In this document: one piece after another, positions 35,284 to 47,084 of the stretch
Layout: every line of letters starts with the position of its first letter
Numbering within the stretch: the stretch's first letter is position 1
Assembly: GCA_034638255.1 (NCBI GenBank)
Contig: JAWPGT010000013.1
Coordinates: 372,001 to 436,000 of the forward strand
DNA: 64,000 nucleotides
From: Coprinus comatus
Lineage: Eukaryota > Basidiomycota > Agaricomycetes > Agaricales > Agaricaceae
Direction of reading: 5' to 3'
The notes under the pieces: generated by a model
Database searches by the model: none
What the model was told of the DNA's origin: nothing
Seen by the model: only the letters and a program-made list of their open reading frames with translations
Position numbers and translations under genes: made by a program

Positions 35284-36508
35284 CGTCGTCGTTAGTAGTG
35301 TGCGCTAGTGACTGCGCGTCGGCATTACTTGAGCATCACAGGGAGCTGTGCTCGTCATGTGACACGAAGATGTTATTGGCTGTCACGAAGCAGGTGTGAC
35401 ACCACGTTTCTGCTTTTCACCACCATCGTCCTCGTTGCCTCTCAATATCGCTACTTGTTCGTTCGAGCTGCTCGCTCTCTTATACAAAGAATACACTCTG
35501 CTCTAGTGCTTTGAGTCTTCTGCATATAAATGGTTCGGAATTTGCACTAAAGATCGCACAAAGATCTATTTTGTTCATCCATTATGAAATTGTTGACAAC
35601 AGTTGTGAGTAAGAATTTATTTTACTATCAATTTCCTAATTGGCAGTATCATTTACCAGTTCCGTGATTTTTCAGCACAAACTTCTAATTTTTAGAACAA
35701 TTCCGCAGAAGTGGAAGGTTTACATGGGTTTCTAACACAAAGAAGTACTATGACCTATTGCGTAACCGACACCATTGGTCTCTGGATGTGTCGACCATGT
35801 GGATGGGCATTTCTGTTTTGCATCTATCAGGTTTCTCGATGCAAGGGTATCTCACTATTCTAGATTGTGAGATATTTTTGTCTCAAAACTTGAGCCTTGT
35901 GTTTTGCCTCCGTTTGCTTCGAGCCTTGGTTCAGTCCTGAAAGCAATTCTTGGATTCCGATGAACCGTCATTGATGTGCATTGATGTTCTGTCTTCAAAA
36001 CTATACCCTCAACTTGCTATCTGTCGTGTATGCTCGGGCATCTTGTGTATGCTGTTGTGAGTCGAGATTTTCCGGCGAACCAGAATGCTTTGCCCTAATT
36101 ATGGTTGGCTGTTGGTATGACATGGACCCCTGCAGGTTGAGTTGATTTATAAGTTGGAAGGTATATTATGATATTTTAGCGAATGATTTATCGAAGAAGA
36201 TACACTCATCCTTTGGGTAATATTCCGTGCGGAAGGGTAGATTCTTGGCAGGTGTTTTTGACAAAGATATCGGTGGTTCTGTAGTATGTAGGATTAATGT
36301 AGGATAGATAATACAGATGTTTTGCATATTTTTTTGACTCTCCGACGTAAGAAGGCTGGGATACAGCGATGGCTGGGCTCCTACTTCCCATCTTGTCTGT
36401 TGACACCACGGCTCAGTGCTTTGCCACCCGTTTGACAAGTTCTACTACCACACTACTCCGTTGCAGAACATCTATTACACGACCACAAGGGTGCTGTAAA
36501 CAGTCTAC
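35284..36508. other. 1.2-kb divergent intergenic region
   Basis: It lies between the carrier gene and FUN30. It contains the GTCATGTGAC element near the carrier start. ATGAAATTGTTGACAACAG at 35584 is followed at once by gtgagt, but no downstream coding exon could be joined to it. No gene is supported. Confidence 0.5.
35354..35363. promoter_or_regulatory. GTCATGTGAC element upstream of the carrier gene
   Basis: Palindrome-like GTCATGTGAC, 71 bp upstream of the start codon. It is the same motif family as in four other promoters of this window. Function is inferred. Confidence 0.4.
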
Positions 36509-39500
36509 ATGTCCTCAGATGTCCAGAGCGCAGCCAACAAGGTCAGGGATCGCCAGAGAAGAGTAAAGTGAATTTCTGACATTTTCAACGTTATTTGCAG
36601 AAAGCGGCCTTAGAGCAATTGCGATTCAGTAAATCCCAACATGCCTCTCGACGGACTGCTCCGTCGTCTGCCACCCTTCAAAGCCCCGCTGCGAACCTGC
36701 CCCCGCCTCAGCTGCCCGATGCCACACTTACCTCAAGATTCTTCCCCGTCACCCCTTCATCCCCAGGCAACATTCTCGCTCCAAACTCCAGTCCTTTGCC
36801 AGACGACACCCCCATCCAGTACGAACCCTACGGCTATCGTAGACCTCATGACGTGGCAGTCCACAACGCCGCTGCACAACCAAAACCATGGTCACCAAAT
36901 CTCTCATTCATGGCAGTCGATCCTCTCAGTGCTCCCAGTGGTCTCATGACTTCAAACGGAGCATTTCACTCAGCCACGCGTCGCCAATGGTCCAATGCAG
37001 AGAGTCCTCGAAGCCCATCTCAGGATGAAGGTCCACCCCGTAAACGTCTCAATCGCGGTCAAACAGAGGACGCGATCTCCATGTCCCCCCCAGCTGAACC
37101 GCATCGTCCCATTTCGAGACCACGAACAGTGTCCGATGCCTTCTCAGTGTCGTCCGAAGACTCTTTGCCAGACGTTTCGCGTTTGGCTGCTACCTCAAAC
37201 ACGCGCATTTTCCGCAAACCTTCGTCATCCTTTGATATACCTACTGACCCCTTCAGTGACCCCGACTTCATCAAACTTACGATGACTATGCCTGGAGAAA
37301 CCCCGACTCGTGTAAAAGCAGCTTGGACTCAATCTGGCCGTAATTTTCAACGTGCTACTGCCTTAATGACTGATCCCTCATGGATTCCTTCATCACCTAG
37401 TCAACAGAAAGTCGAGTACGATGATGTAGGTCGCGTCAAAGAAGTCGAAGAAGCCAACCGCGCGCAGAAAATGGCTGCAAAAGAGAAAGGGAAAAAGTCC
37501 ATGATTTATGCCAATCGTCTAGCCCTCGAAACCAAAGCCCAGGCTACTCCCAAGGCTGCCCCACCCCTAGCCGACATACCAAATACCCCTGCAACCCCTG
37601 TAATTGCTCCTAGTCGTAGGAAGCGTCTAAAGAAGCTTGTGATTGATTCAGATAGTGAAGCAGAGGCAGAAGACAGTGAAGAAGACCAGGAAACAAGAAA
37701 GCGGGAACGGCTTGACAACACTTACGAGTCAAGGGCTTTAGATTATCTTAACATAACAAGTAGTGAAGGTATTCAGGAGTTGACAGGTATGGAAATGGAA
37801 TTTTCGACGTTGAGCATCAGCTTGACCATGACTTTATTCAGGGTGCAGCAAGCAGCAAGCAGACACTATTCTCAAAGTAAGACCGTTCGACTCTGTTGAT
37901 GATCTTAATACAAGATTAGGACAAGGAAAAAAGAAAGCAGGACCTGCTGGTATTAGTCCTCGGTTGTTTGAAGACTGCACGGAAATCTTCAAGGGATACG
38001 GTGCTGTTGACTCTATCCTAGAAGAATGTGAAAGAATAGGAAGTCGCCTGCGCTCTTCCATGGCGTCTTGGGGTATCAACGACAAAAATAAAGAAAGGGA
38101 CGACGATATCCAAGAAGGTGCTCTTAGCCTCAGGAAAATTGGCAATCTGAATGGTGTATCCCAGGAACATTTGACAACCCAGCCAGCACTGTTAGCAAAG
38201 GACGTAACGCTAAAGGAGTACCAACTCCTTGGTGTTAATTGGTTGAATTTGCTCTATAACAGCAGGCTGAGCTGCATTCTTGCCGATGAGATGGGTATGT
38301 TGTTTTATTTTATATTTTTTCTTCGCTGATTTTATGCAAGGTCTGGGTAAGACTGCGCAGGTTATCAGTTTCCTTGCCCATCTCAAGGAAAGTGGTAATA
38401 AAGGGCCACATTTGGTGGTGGTTCCGTGAGCACAAAATCCGTCTAATTTCAATGTTAAGAACTAAGGCCCATGGTTCAGTTCGTCCACCTTGGAAAATTG
38501 GTGTCGCGAGTTCGCTCGTTTTGCGCCATCGATAGCCGTACAAACTTACTATGCCGGAAAAGGAGAACGACCACTGCTTCGCGAAACGTTATTGAATACA
38601 CAAGCGTGTAAAAATAGTAGGTCTGAAGGGTGGGAGGTGTTGATAACGACATACACACTGGCGCAAGGCGACGACAGGGATCGCAAATTCTTCAGAAAAA
38701 TTGATTGGAATGTGAGTCTGGTCCTCAGACCGCAGTGTGTTGAACCGCGGACTTACAATATAATAGTGCTGTATATATGACGAGGGCCACGTTTTGAAGA
38801 ACTTTCAATCACAAAGATATCAATCTCTGCTCAAATTCGGCTCCCGTTGGCGGGTGTTGTTGACAGGTACTCCTCTTCAGAATAACCTTCAAGAACTAGT
38901 TGTACGTCGGGGCAGTGCAGTGGCTAATCCTAAACTGACGAATTTCGAATTCCAGTCCCTAATGAATTTCATACTCCCCGACCAATTTGCTGACACGTTG
39001 AGCGAGATGCGTGCCATTTTCAAGGTCAAAGGCGATTCCAAGATAACATTGCTCTCTCAAGAACGCGTGTCGCGGGCCAAGAAGATGATGACACCATTTG
39101 TTCTTCGACGCCGTAAAGATCAAGTGTTGCAAGATTTGCCCCAGAAGACCGAACGTATTGAGTGGTGTGAAATGACAGAGCTACAGAGATCCATTTATAC
39201 GGATGCACTTCACCGATCAAGAAGGACAATAGTGGAGATGGAGAACAATGCTACGGCAGCCGACACGGGGACACTATCCAAGAAGACAAATGTCAAAACA
39301 AATGGGCGTGCGAAGGAAAAACACTATACTGAAAACAGTACTAATGTACTCATGGACCTACGGAAGGCTGCTTCGCATCCGATGTTATTCAGGAAACTGT
39401 TCACCGATGACATTCTTTCAAAAATTACGAAACAACTTCTCAAAGAACCAGATTTCAAAAAGCGTGGAGCTTTGTATGAACTAGTCAAAGAGGATATGTC

Positions 39501-40321
39501 TGTGATGACTGATGCAGAGCTTCAATTATTTTGTAAAACTTACAAGGTATGTAAGCCATGGGAGTTTCCACTCATCATGAAATTCCTAAAATGATAGTTA
39601 CAGTCAACCAAGAAATTCCTTCAGAAGGACGATTGCTATCTTGAAGCTGGAAAAGTGGATGTGCTTCTCAGACTACTTGACAAATATGAAGAAGACAAAA
39701 GGAAGATTCTGATATTTTCTCAAGTAAGATGAGCTTTGAAAACAAGCGGAATTCCTAATGACGAACATACTATTCAGTTCACTCAGATTTTGGATATTCT
39801 TCAAGCTGTTTTCGATTATAGGAAGACGCGATACCTCGTATTGACAGGTAGTACGCCTGTAGATGTTCGCCAGACACTTGTCGACGAATTTACCGAAGAT
39901 GAAAGTATTCCAATCTTCCTCCTTTCTACTAAAGCTGGTGGAATGGGTATCAATCTTACCGCAGCATCTGTAGTTATCATGTGAGTTGTAAAAATTCTTG
40001 CAAGTGTTTTGTAGAGTTAAGGAAATTATGCACAGGTTTGATCAGGATTTCAATCCGCACAACGATAAACAAGCTCAAGATCGAGCGTATCGTATTGGAC
40101 AGAAACGAGATGTAGAAGTCATCAAGTTGATTTCAAGAGGAACAATAGAGGAGGATATGTTGAAACTCGGACAGACCAAACTAGCTCTTGATGAGGCTGT
40201 AGCTGCTGATCCAGACGAGAAGGGAGAGAGTGCCCCAGAGCGAGAGATGAAGACATCACTCATGAATGTTTTGAGGCAGCAGTTTGAAAAGCAGCAGGAC
40301 GATAAGAATTCTATCAAATGA
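36509..40321 (+). CDS. FUN30: Fun30/SMARCAD1-type SNF2 chromatin-remodelling ATPase
   Basis: ATP-dependent remodeller that aids heterochromatin silencing and long-range DNA end resection. The ATG at 36509 opens a short exon ([18 protein letters not shown]), spliced to [13 protein letters not shown]. The N-terminal half is disordered and Ser/Pro-rich. It contains a CUE-like ubiquitin-binding segment ([20 protein letters not shown], about 37270-37330), as in Fun30/SMARCAD1. The helicase core is complete: [32 protein letters not shown] (Walker A), [10 protein letters not shown] (the family's DEGH box), [52 protein letters not shown] and [15 protein letters not shown] rather than DEAH is normal in this subfamily. 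A 54-nt intron (38902-38955) keeps frame and has no stop, so retention is possible. The gene converges on TRAPPC1. Confidence 0.95.
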
Positions 40322-40461
40322 TGCTAGCACATAACATCAAATTTCAAGGGGGAAGTCCGCATGGTGATCTTGTTTTGTGATACATATGTACATACCTATT
40401 TTTATTAGATTAGCAATCTCTCTCTTACTTAAAAACATTTGAATAATACATTGATAATTTG

Positions 40462-41227
40462 CTACGCGAACACTGCTAGACCTCGTATAAGCCTATCAAC
40501 ACTTGCACGGAAATACTCGTTATCTATACCATACTCTCTAGAATCCATGTTCACAAGAGGATTACGAACGACATATTCCAGAAATGGGCCAGCATAAATC
40601 TGTCGCAGGACAAAACGAAGAGTATCCGTCTTGGAATCGCTAAGTAACACGAATTTATAACCCGTCATTGTTTCAAACAAATGCATTTTGTAGGTGGATG
40701 TACGATAATGAATGAAAGATTCATCTCTGTGTAATATGCGTTAAACTTTCCCATTCCAAAACGTCAGACTACTACGCACCGTCCTGATAGCTTCTTGACC
40801 ATATTTCTCAGCGAAAGAACTACACCGTATACCAATTTGGCTTCTTCATCGAATGGTAACCCTGAATTCGTAGGGGTTTGAGTTTGTTGTTGAGTCAATG
40901 CAGAAGATGCGCGGGGAGGTGTTGCGCGAGCAGAGACTTCATTTGTGGCAACCACTATGCCTGTAGACGATGATAAGGTGTTACGTGGGCTGCTGAATGC
41001 TGAGGGGCTAATGATTGTGTTGTCGGATATGGTTGTTGGTGATACAGCCTGGGAGACGGCTGGAAGGATATTACCTTCGACCGCCGGCTTAGGGCGTTTT
41101 GTACGATGCCAGTCCTGGTAATAGACACAAATACAATGGCTGGTATTAAAATTGGGACCTAATCTAAAACGGACCAAGAATTCAAGGAGACTGACCGGTC
41201 ATATATGTAGAGGCTGTAAATGGTCAT
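40462..41227 (-). CDS. BET5: TRAPP complex subunit Bet5/TRAPPC1
   Basis: Small longin-fold core subunit of TRAPP, the guanine-nucleotide exchange factor for Ypt1/Rab1 in ER-Golgi traffic. The first exon (ATG complementary to 41225-41227) is only MTIYSLYIYDR. It splices to CICVYYQDWHRTKRPKP, matching the TRAPPC1 start. A fungal-type Ser/Thr/Pro insertion of about 75 residues follows. The conserved core resumes with FDEEAKLVYGVVLSLRNMV, KKLSG, then SFIHYRTSTYKMHLFETMTG and LRQIYAGPFLEYVVRNPL. It ends SVDRLIRGLAVFA, with the stop complementary to 40462-40464. The insertion lies in a loop and is common in filamentous fungi. Confidence 0.93.
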
Positions 41228-41304
41228 GGTGGTTTAAGGTTAAGCCTGACGCTGATAGAAAACATTGTGATCAAAGTTTCTTAAGGAGTTGTTTGTTACA
41301 TGAG

Positions 41305-42649
41305 CTAAGGCATGATCGATAGGTATGCTAATGGGAGTCGGTATGTAGGTGTAGTAAAGTATTCCCTACTATTTCCCCATCTTTGTTTGTATTTTTGTGG
41401 TCGCACATCCACATCAGACCAATGCACGTCAAGTCCGATATCAGCAAGATGAAGTTCTGCTACACGGGTATAAACATCGTAAAACAGAGGATCTGGAAAG
41501 AAATTAATTAGAGTGTCTCTGTGTTATGACTATGTCACTTACTAGTGGCGCCCAGCCCGTTAAAGAAACTGAAACGGGAGCTCGAGTCGGCAAGTATATT
41601 AGGTAAATGTTCAAAAAACTGGTGTAGATCTGAGTAATTTTCGGAAAAGGTATCAGTGTAGACGACGTCAAATCCACCAAAAGCGAGGAAGTCTTCGTGT
41701 TCTACGAAATCCTGCCATCTCCCTTCTAATATTTGAACGCCCGGCTTTTCATACCAGCCGTTATCCCTCATATACTGAAGGACATCGGGATGTGGCTCAA
41801 TGATAACATGTTTTGAAGGTGGTGTTGGTAAAGCTTGAAAGAATTTGTCGATCTAGGATGGGAATAATTTCAACCTGCACTTGACGATAGAGACAAGAGG
41901 TACTCACAGTGCCCAAACCAAATCCCACATTCAAGACCTTGATATTATCTCTGTTCGGCAGAGAATCGTATATACATTGTACTGTTTCGTGCATGATGGG
42001 TGCTTCCCAGCCCATCATGACACCGATCTCCTCTCCGTCTACATCGATGAAGCAGATATCTTGACCACTTTCGTCTTGGGTATATCTCAGTCTCGACTTT
42101 AAATAAGCTTCATTTGAGCCTGCAGCGGTAGCGTCTACCTCACGAAGAATGAGGTCTGAGGATGAAGGGAGTTCCGGATTAGCTTGAGCAGAGAGTATGC
42201 CGAGCAAAAGTTCTGTGAGGTTTCAGCGAAAGCTGTCTTTGAATGTAGAGTGAGTTGTTGTGCACCTGCGCGGATTCCAGAATCACGAATAACAGTATAT
42301 ATTTCCGTGTCGTTGAAGGAGAGTGCAATGTCTCCGGCGGTATTTTTTAGATAATCGACTAGAATATCTTACATTAGCGTCCGGTGTATCCGAGTCGAAA
42401 CATAAATACAGCTGCACCTGCATTCCAGATTGCGCCTTTTTCAATTAAGTATTTCACGAGTTCGAGGTTGCGAGTGTAAGCAGCTGCATGGAGAGGCGAC
42501 ATGCCTTCCAAGTCATTTTGGTACCAAACGGGAGCACCATCTTCAATAAGGATTTTTATGACATCGGTAGAATCACCTTGGATTATTGTATCGATGAGCT
42601 GCTCGCCCAGCTGTGTGGCAAGTTCTGCCGGGTCTGTTGATTCTGTCAT
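41305..42649 (-). CDS. RMT2: Protein arginine N-methyltransferase 2 (Rmt2)
   Basis: Fungal type IV arginine methyltransferase that modifies the delta-nitrogen of Arg in ribosomal protein L12. The ATG complementary to 42647-42649 starts MTESTDPAELATQLGEQL. Ankyrin-like repeats follow (DGAPVWYQNDLEGMSPLHAA, RNLELVKYLIEKGAIWNAVD). The methyltransferase domain resembles guanidinoacetate methyltransferase. AdoMet motif I is VLNVGFGLGTIDKFFQ, with HVIIEPHPDVLQYM and FGGFDVVYTDTFSENYSDL downstream. The C-terminal exon ends YFTTPTYRLPLAYLSIMP, with the stop complementary to 41305-41307. Motif I is split by an intron after GLGT. All expected elements are intact. Confidence 0.95.
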
Positions 42650-43132
42650 TAGAGACGAACCGATTTTTTAATCTAATCTTTTCAAATAACAAAGTCATGT
42701 GATTTCATAAAAATAGCACTACGCCTGAGGCGAGTAGGAGTCAATCGCCAGATTGGCTCAAAACGTCAATTCGCCGTGTTTTAGCCCAATTCCAAAGAAT
42801 AGACGGTGCCACAATTGAGGTATTCGCGGACAAGTGGGTCGTCGAACTAGTGTATCGACAGACCGCCATTGTATAATCTCCAGATGAAGATTAAAGATTT
42901 AGTAGGTTGTGGAGCAGAACAACCACGAAGACTTCTAGTCATGCCTTTGTACAAACAGTGAGCGCGAAATGATATTATACATGTCCGAGAAACTGGAAAG
43001 CTATTGATTATGCTCGGGAGCTAGGTGTGCAAAAGAAATGTTTAACTGATTGGGTATGACCTGAAACTTTGTCAATTTTGCTCATAAACAGCGACAATAT
43101 TAAAACTGACCTTGTGTCTTAACCAGGCGTGG
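42650..43132. other. Intergenic region between RMT2 and PRKRIP1
   Basis: This is the promoter side of RMT2 and the 3' side of PRKRIP1. Apart from the GTCATGTGA element at 42694 nothing is recognised. Confidence 0.5.
42694..42702. promoter_or_regulatory. GTCATGTGA element upstream of RMT2
   Basis: It lies 45 bp upstream of the RMT2 start codon and belongs to the same motif family as the elements at 10267, 35354 and 54298. Function is inferred. Confidence 0.4.
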
Positions 43133-43843
43133 TTAGTCATCCTCATGGATCGTGATTTTCGACTTCTCGGCTATGGGTAATGGGGCAGTGCTTGAGGGAA
43201 CTGGTAGTTCTTTTTCCACCGAATGTTCGTTAGTTTCTGGTGTATTATCGTCACTTTCACTTCCGTCTCCAGGTTTTCTGAAGACTAGTTCCTTTCCATT
43301 GATTAGGCGTCGCTTCTTCATGGGTAGACCCGAAGTGTCGGACTCCCTTGTAACTGGTGCGTCCTCATCTTTACTAGCGTCCTCTGATTTGGCGCGTTTT
43401 GCCCTGTCCTTCTTTTTCTGCCTTTTCGCTCGGTTCTTTGCAGTCTTGACATCAGCTACTGCTTCAGCTTCTTTGCGTTTCCGTTCAAACTCAGCGTCAG
43501 TCGCCTCCTGCAGCAGACATGAGCTTCCTACGGAACATTCCTCTACTGGGTGACATACCTTCTGCGCCTCTTCTTCCATTAGTTTCAAGCGTTCGTATTC
43601 TCGACGTCTACTAGCCTTGTATACATGGAATTCTCCACTTCCTGCACCTGCACTTGAACCCTGTACATTCTTCATCATCTCGCGTGCGGGTCGTATCGTT
43701 TTGTCCTTCGGAGGTGGTGGCACATAGGCTGGTTTTGCGGGGTCTTTGAGCAGCTTCTCAAGTTGTACGCGTTGTTTCTCGACAGCTGTGAGGGCATGGC
43801 GAGGGCCAGGATCAGCAGAGGATGTCGTTGGTGTAGAAGCCAT
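43133..43843 (-). CDS. PRKRIP1: PRKRIP1-like splicing-associated protein (DUF1168)
   Basis: The ATG complementary to 43841-43843 starts MASTPTTSSADPGPRHALT. The conserved DUF1168 block follows: VEKQRVQLEKLLKDPAKPAY, PPKDKTIRPAREMMKNVQGS and SGEFHVYKASRRREYERLKL. A long Lys/Arg/Glu helix comes next (ERKRKEAEAVADVKTAKNRA, KRQKKKDRAKR), then an acidic, disordered C-terminus. In animals PRKRIP1 is a spliceosome C-complex protein that clamps U2 snRNP to RNA. A 51-nt intron (43508-43558) contains no in-frame stop, so retention would add 17 residues. The ATG lies only 70 bp from the COG2 ATG on the other strand. Confidence 0.9.
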   Translation of the reverse strand: MASTPTTSSADPGPRHALTAVEKQRVQLEKLLKDPAKPAYVPPPPKDKTIRPAREMMKNVQGSSAGAGSGEFHVYKASRRREYERLKLMEEEAQKVCHPVEECSVGSSCLLQEATDAEFERKRKEAEAVADVKTAKNRAKRQKKKDRAKRAKSEDASKDEDAPVTRESDTSGLPMKKRRLINGKELVFRKPGDGSESDDNTPETNEHSVEKELPVPSSTAPLPIAEKSKITIHEDD

Positions 43844-43913
43844 TATTGATGTTTGTAGTACCAAATAGAGATCCGTAAATACCTCTCAAATCTTATTTCC
43901 ACCTCTATCCCAT

Positions 43914-46900
43914 ATGTCGTCTACAGACCCTTTTCAACTAGACCGTCTTGCAGAAGAACTTGCTGCTCGGGAAAGCCGTAATGGGCAGTCCGACGATATA
44001 GATCTTCCAGACTACGGCCCTCTTTCGCATAATAATCCATTGTTAACTGGTCCAATATTCAATGCAGAAGAGTTCTTGCTTTCACGCTCTCGTGCATCTC
44101 TCCCTGAACTACGCGCCGAACTTCGGGAATATCTAGCTACACTGAAGGAAGAGTTGGTCCAACTGATTAATAACGACTATGAAGCATTCATTAGCCTCAG
44201 TACTGACCTCAGGAGTGAGGGCTCCACACTGAAGAAGATGCGAGTACCCCTAAGTCACATTCGAGCTCAAGCGCTGGTTCGTGTAGCTGCTGGTGTTTCT
44301 CCCCTACAAATAAGCTGATCATTGTCAAGGAATCTAGGGGGGAGCTGCTTAGCATTCAGAATTCAATCGGAGAGAAACTTGACCAGAGGGCGTGTCTACG
44401 GGAAGAGAAGGTAATATATAGATTTGTGTTCTTCCTCTGAACACTCTAATCAGATTTGGCCACAGGCCTTATTACACCTACTCCTCAAAATATCAGAGTC
44501 AGTCACCCGACTAGAATCCCTGCTCTTGATTGTTACACCAGACCGGGACGATGCTCCTGCAAACTCTTCCGGTGTCAAATCCCCCAGCCATGAGAAAGAA
44601 CGCGAACCCAAGTAAGTGGCATTGTCTCATCTACTACGAAGTACTGATTGCAACCTTTAAGAGGTTGGAGCAACCGTGCCAAACATATTGCAAGGGTGGC
44701 ATCGGAATATATGCAATTGTTGTACCATGTTTCTAAAGCGCGAGAGGATTCATGCGCCTTCGTAGACGAATTACAATGGGTTTGTGAGCCATTCTCTAAT
44801 GCACAACCACCTTATATTCATTATACATATATAATAGAGGATCGATCGCATACAGTCAACGTTATCGTCCGACTTAGACCACCTCTTCGTCATGCTGCTG
44901 ACAGATACAAGGGATAACAAGCCAGATAGTCGTTTGTCCGAGGTTGAACGAGCTAAATGGTTAGCGGACCTAAAGGAATGTTTAAGAACATACGATGCAC
45001 TTGAGTTATGGCGCGACGCTGAAGACGTTCTTAGAAGAGAACTCGTCCGACCTTTCCTTCGAAAGGTATGCATACGTGATATTCTCTACGATTTCTATCA
45101 AATTAATTTTACTGATATTTTCATAGACTGTATATCATAATGCCATTAGTACACCCCGTTCCCCGATGCTTCCAAAGACACCTTTTCCTCAGGCATCAGA
45201 GGACTTGTCAGCTTCTTTACGAACACCCTACACCCCATTTACCTCAACTGCTCCTCAACAAGAATCACCCTTCCAGAATACTCATCTATCAGCGCCACGC
45301 ACCATCTTGGAGGACACCGACAATCCTCTAGCTCAAGTGTACAATCATATCCTAAGATTCGTAGATCGGGATGTTAAAGACATCATGGAATTAGCGGAGA
45401 AAGTTTCAAGCAGAAAGATACCGAACGAAACAACCTCGAGAAAATCTCCCGCGGATAATGAGATTGGCGGGTTTCAAATCCTAGCTTCTGTGGTATGGGA
45501 AGAGATTGCCAATGCCATAATCAACAACCTCGGAGATGCGGTATTCGCTGCTGGTCGTCCACGAGAACTTCGAATGGTTAGTGGATCTTGTTATGCATCC
45601 GTAATCATTACGTTTTATTCTTCTCTAACAGAACTATGATACGACCCGAAACTTCCTGAAATGCTTGGAGCTGTACGCGCCTTCGGCACAGGCGGTGTAT
45701 GCTATGCGAAGGCATGATGTCTATAAAGAGTTCGAGAGAAGGTGGCAGCTCCCTGTGTATTTTCAACTGCGATGGAAGGAGATTGTTCTTGATGCAGAAG
45801 ATGCATTTGAGGAACTCAACCTTGAACCATTATCTAGTACAAACAAATCAAGCTTTGCTTTGCCTCAAACAACGGCATTATGGAGAGCTATCACCATGTG
45901 TTGGAGTCCCGATGTTCTCATCCCTGAAATAAGTCATAGATTTTGGCGGTTGACTTTACAAGTGTGTTTATTTCATTTTTATTTCATTATATCCGCCTAA
46001 TCAAACATAGCTTATCAGTCGGTATAACACCTGGTTAAACTCTGCGTTCACGGGACTTGATAAGAACGTAGCCCGTACACCAAATACACCTGCTTCTGGG
46101 GAAACATCAATGGAGACAGTTGCCGCAGATGAAAGTCTACTACGGCAGTATTCTGCAATAATTGCAGATGTAAATCTATTACAAAATAACATGTTCAATT
46201 TGTGGCAACAGGAAATCAGTATTATTCTTCCAGCAGATGTAGTTCAAGAATCGGGTAATCAAACCCCCAAAGGTGACTAGCCCTCTGTTTCGAAAGTTTA
46301 GTATTTCCTAAAGATTACACCAGAAGCACTAAGAACAATGCTATCCAGGTTGACATCGATTGTCAAACCAGCGTCAAGTAATGTAGTTTCTATCCTCACA
46401 AGGCGTTGTTGCGAAGCATTGTTGCCCGTCCGCTCTATCCCGTCTCAGTTCAGAGCAATGTCCAACAAACGTCTCCCGACGGAACCTAGTTATTTCGTAC
46501 AAACGATCTTTCGGCCGTTAAACAATTTCTTCGGTATTGGATCCTCAGACGGGCCTGGTCGCAATTTGAAAGATGCATATGTGCTGGAATATTCGAAGGA
46601 GATCTTTGATAATGTTGCACAAAGGTATGTCGTCTGAAATGTAAGCAAAAGGATATTCTTTTAATTGGTTGTCTAGATACCATTCATATCTTGTTGCAAT
46701 GAGAAAAACTGAGGAGTCTTTGCGGAAGCTCAGGAAAGGCAAGAAGACTTCGTTCTCCCTCTTTGGGACAGCCAAAGACGATGATGGACGTGATGAGGAG
46801 CGCATCAATGCACAGATGATACTAGATGTTGAGGCTTTCGGAGAGGAGGGAGAAGCACTTGGGGTGGACCTGAAGAATAACGAGCATTATGGGGCATTAA

Positions 46901-46985
46901 AAAACGTTGTCTTGATTCGTAAGTTGTACATTGGGTCTACAAAATATTCGCTCTCACGCATTCCATGACAGCGGACGATGCTTGA
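43914..46985 (+). CDS. COG2: Conserved oligomeric Golgi complex subunit 2
   Basis: Lobe-A subunit of the COG tether for retrograde vesicles within the Golgi. The N-terminal exon carries the COG2 signature: PIFNAEEFLLSRSRASLPEL then LREYLATLKEELVQLINNDY and EAFISLSTDLRSE. The middle is helical over several exons. An intron beginning near 46269 removes the apparent stop at 46278 and joins ...NQTPK to EALRTMLSRLTSIV. This brings in the COG2 C-terminal domain (EPSYFVQTIFRPLNNFFG, RYHSYLVAMRKTEESLRKL, AQMILDVEAFGEEGEALGVD). The last exon ends ...LIPDDA, stop 46983-46985. The C-terminal part could easily be mistaken for a separate gene. It converges on VPS8 with 99 bp between. Confidence 0.92.
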
Positions 46986-47084
46986 ATACCCAGCGATTTC
47001 AGTATACAATACCGAGTCAGAGTTGGGGCAGCATAGATTCATATATTCATTAAATAGGATGATAAGATAATATGAGGGTATATT

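Noticed and set aside
35584..35700. ATGAAATTGTTGACAACAG followed by gtgagt, like a short secretory first exon
   Set aside because: No convincing second exon was found downstream.
46338..46637. Separate gene for a 99-residue, Arg-rich, mitochondrial-looking protein
   Set aside because: The sequence continues the COG2 C-terminal domain once the preceding intron is removed.
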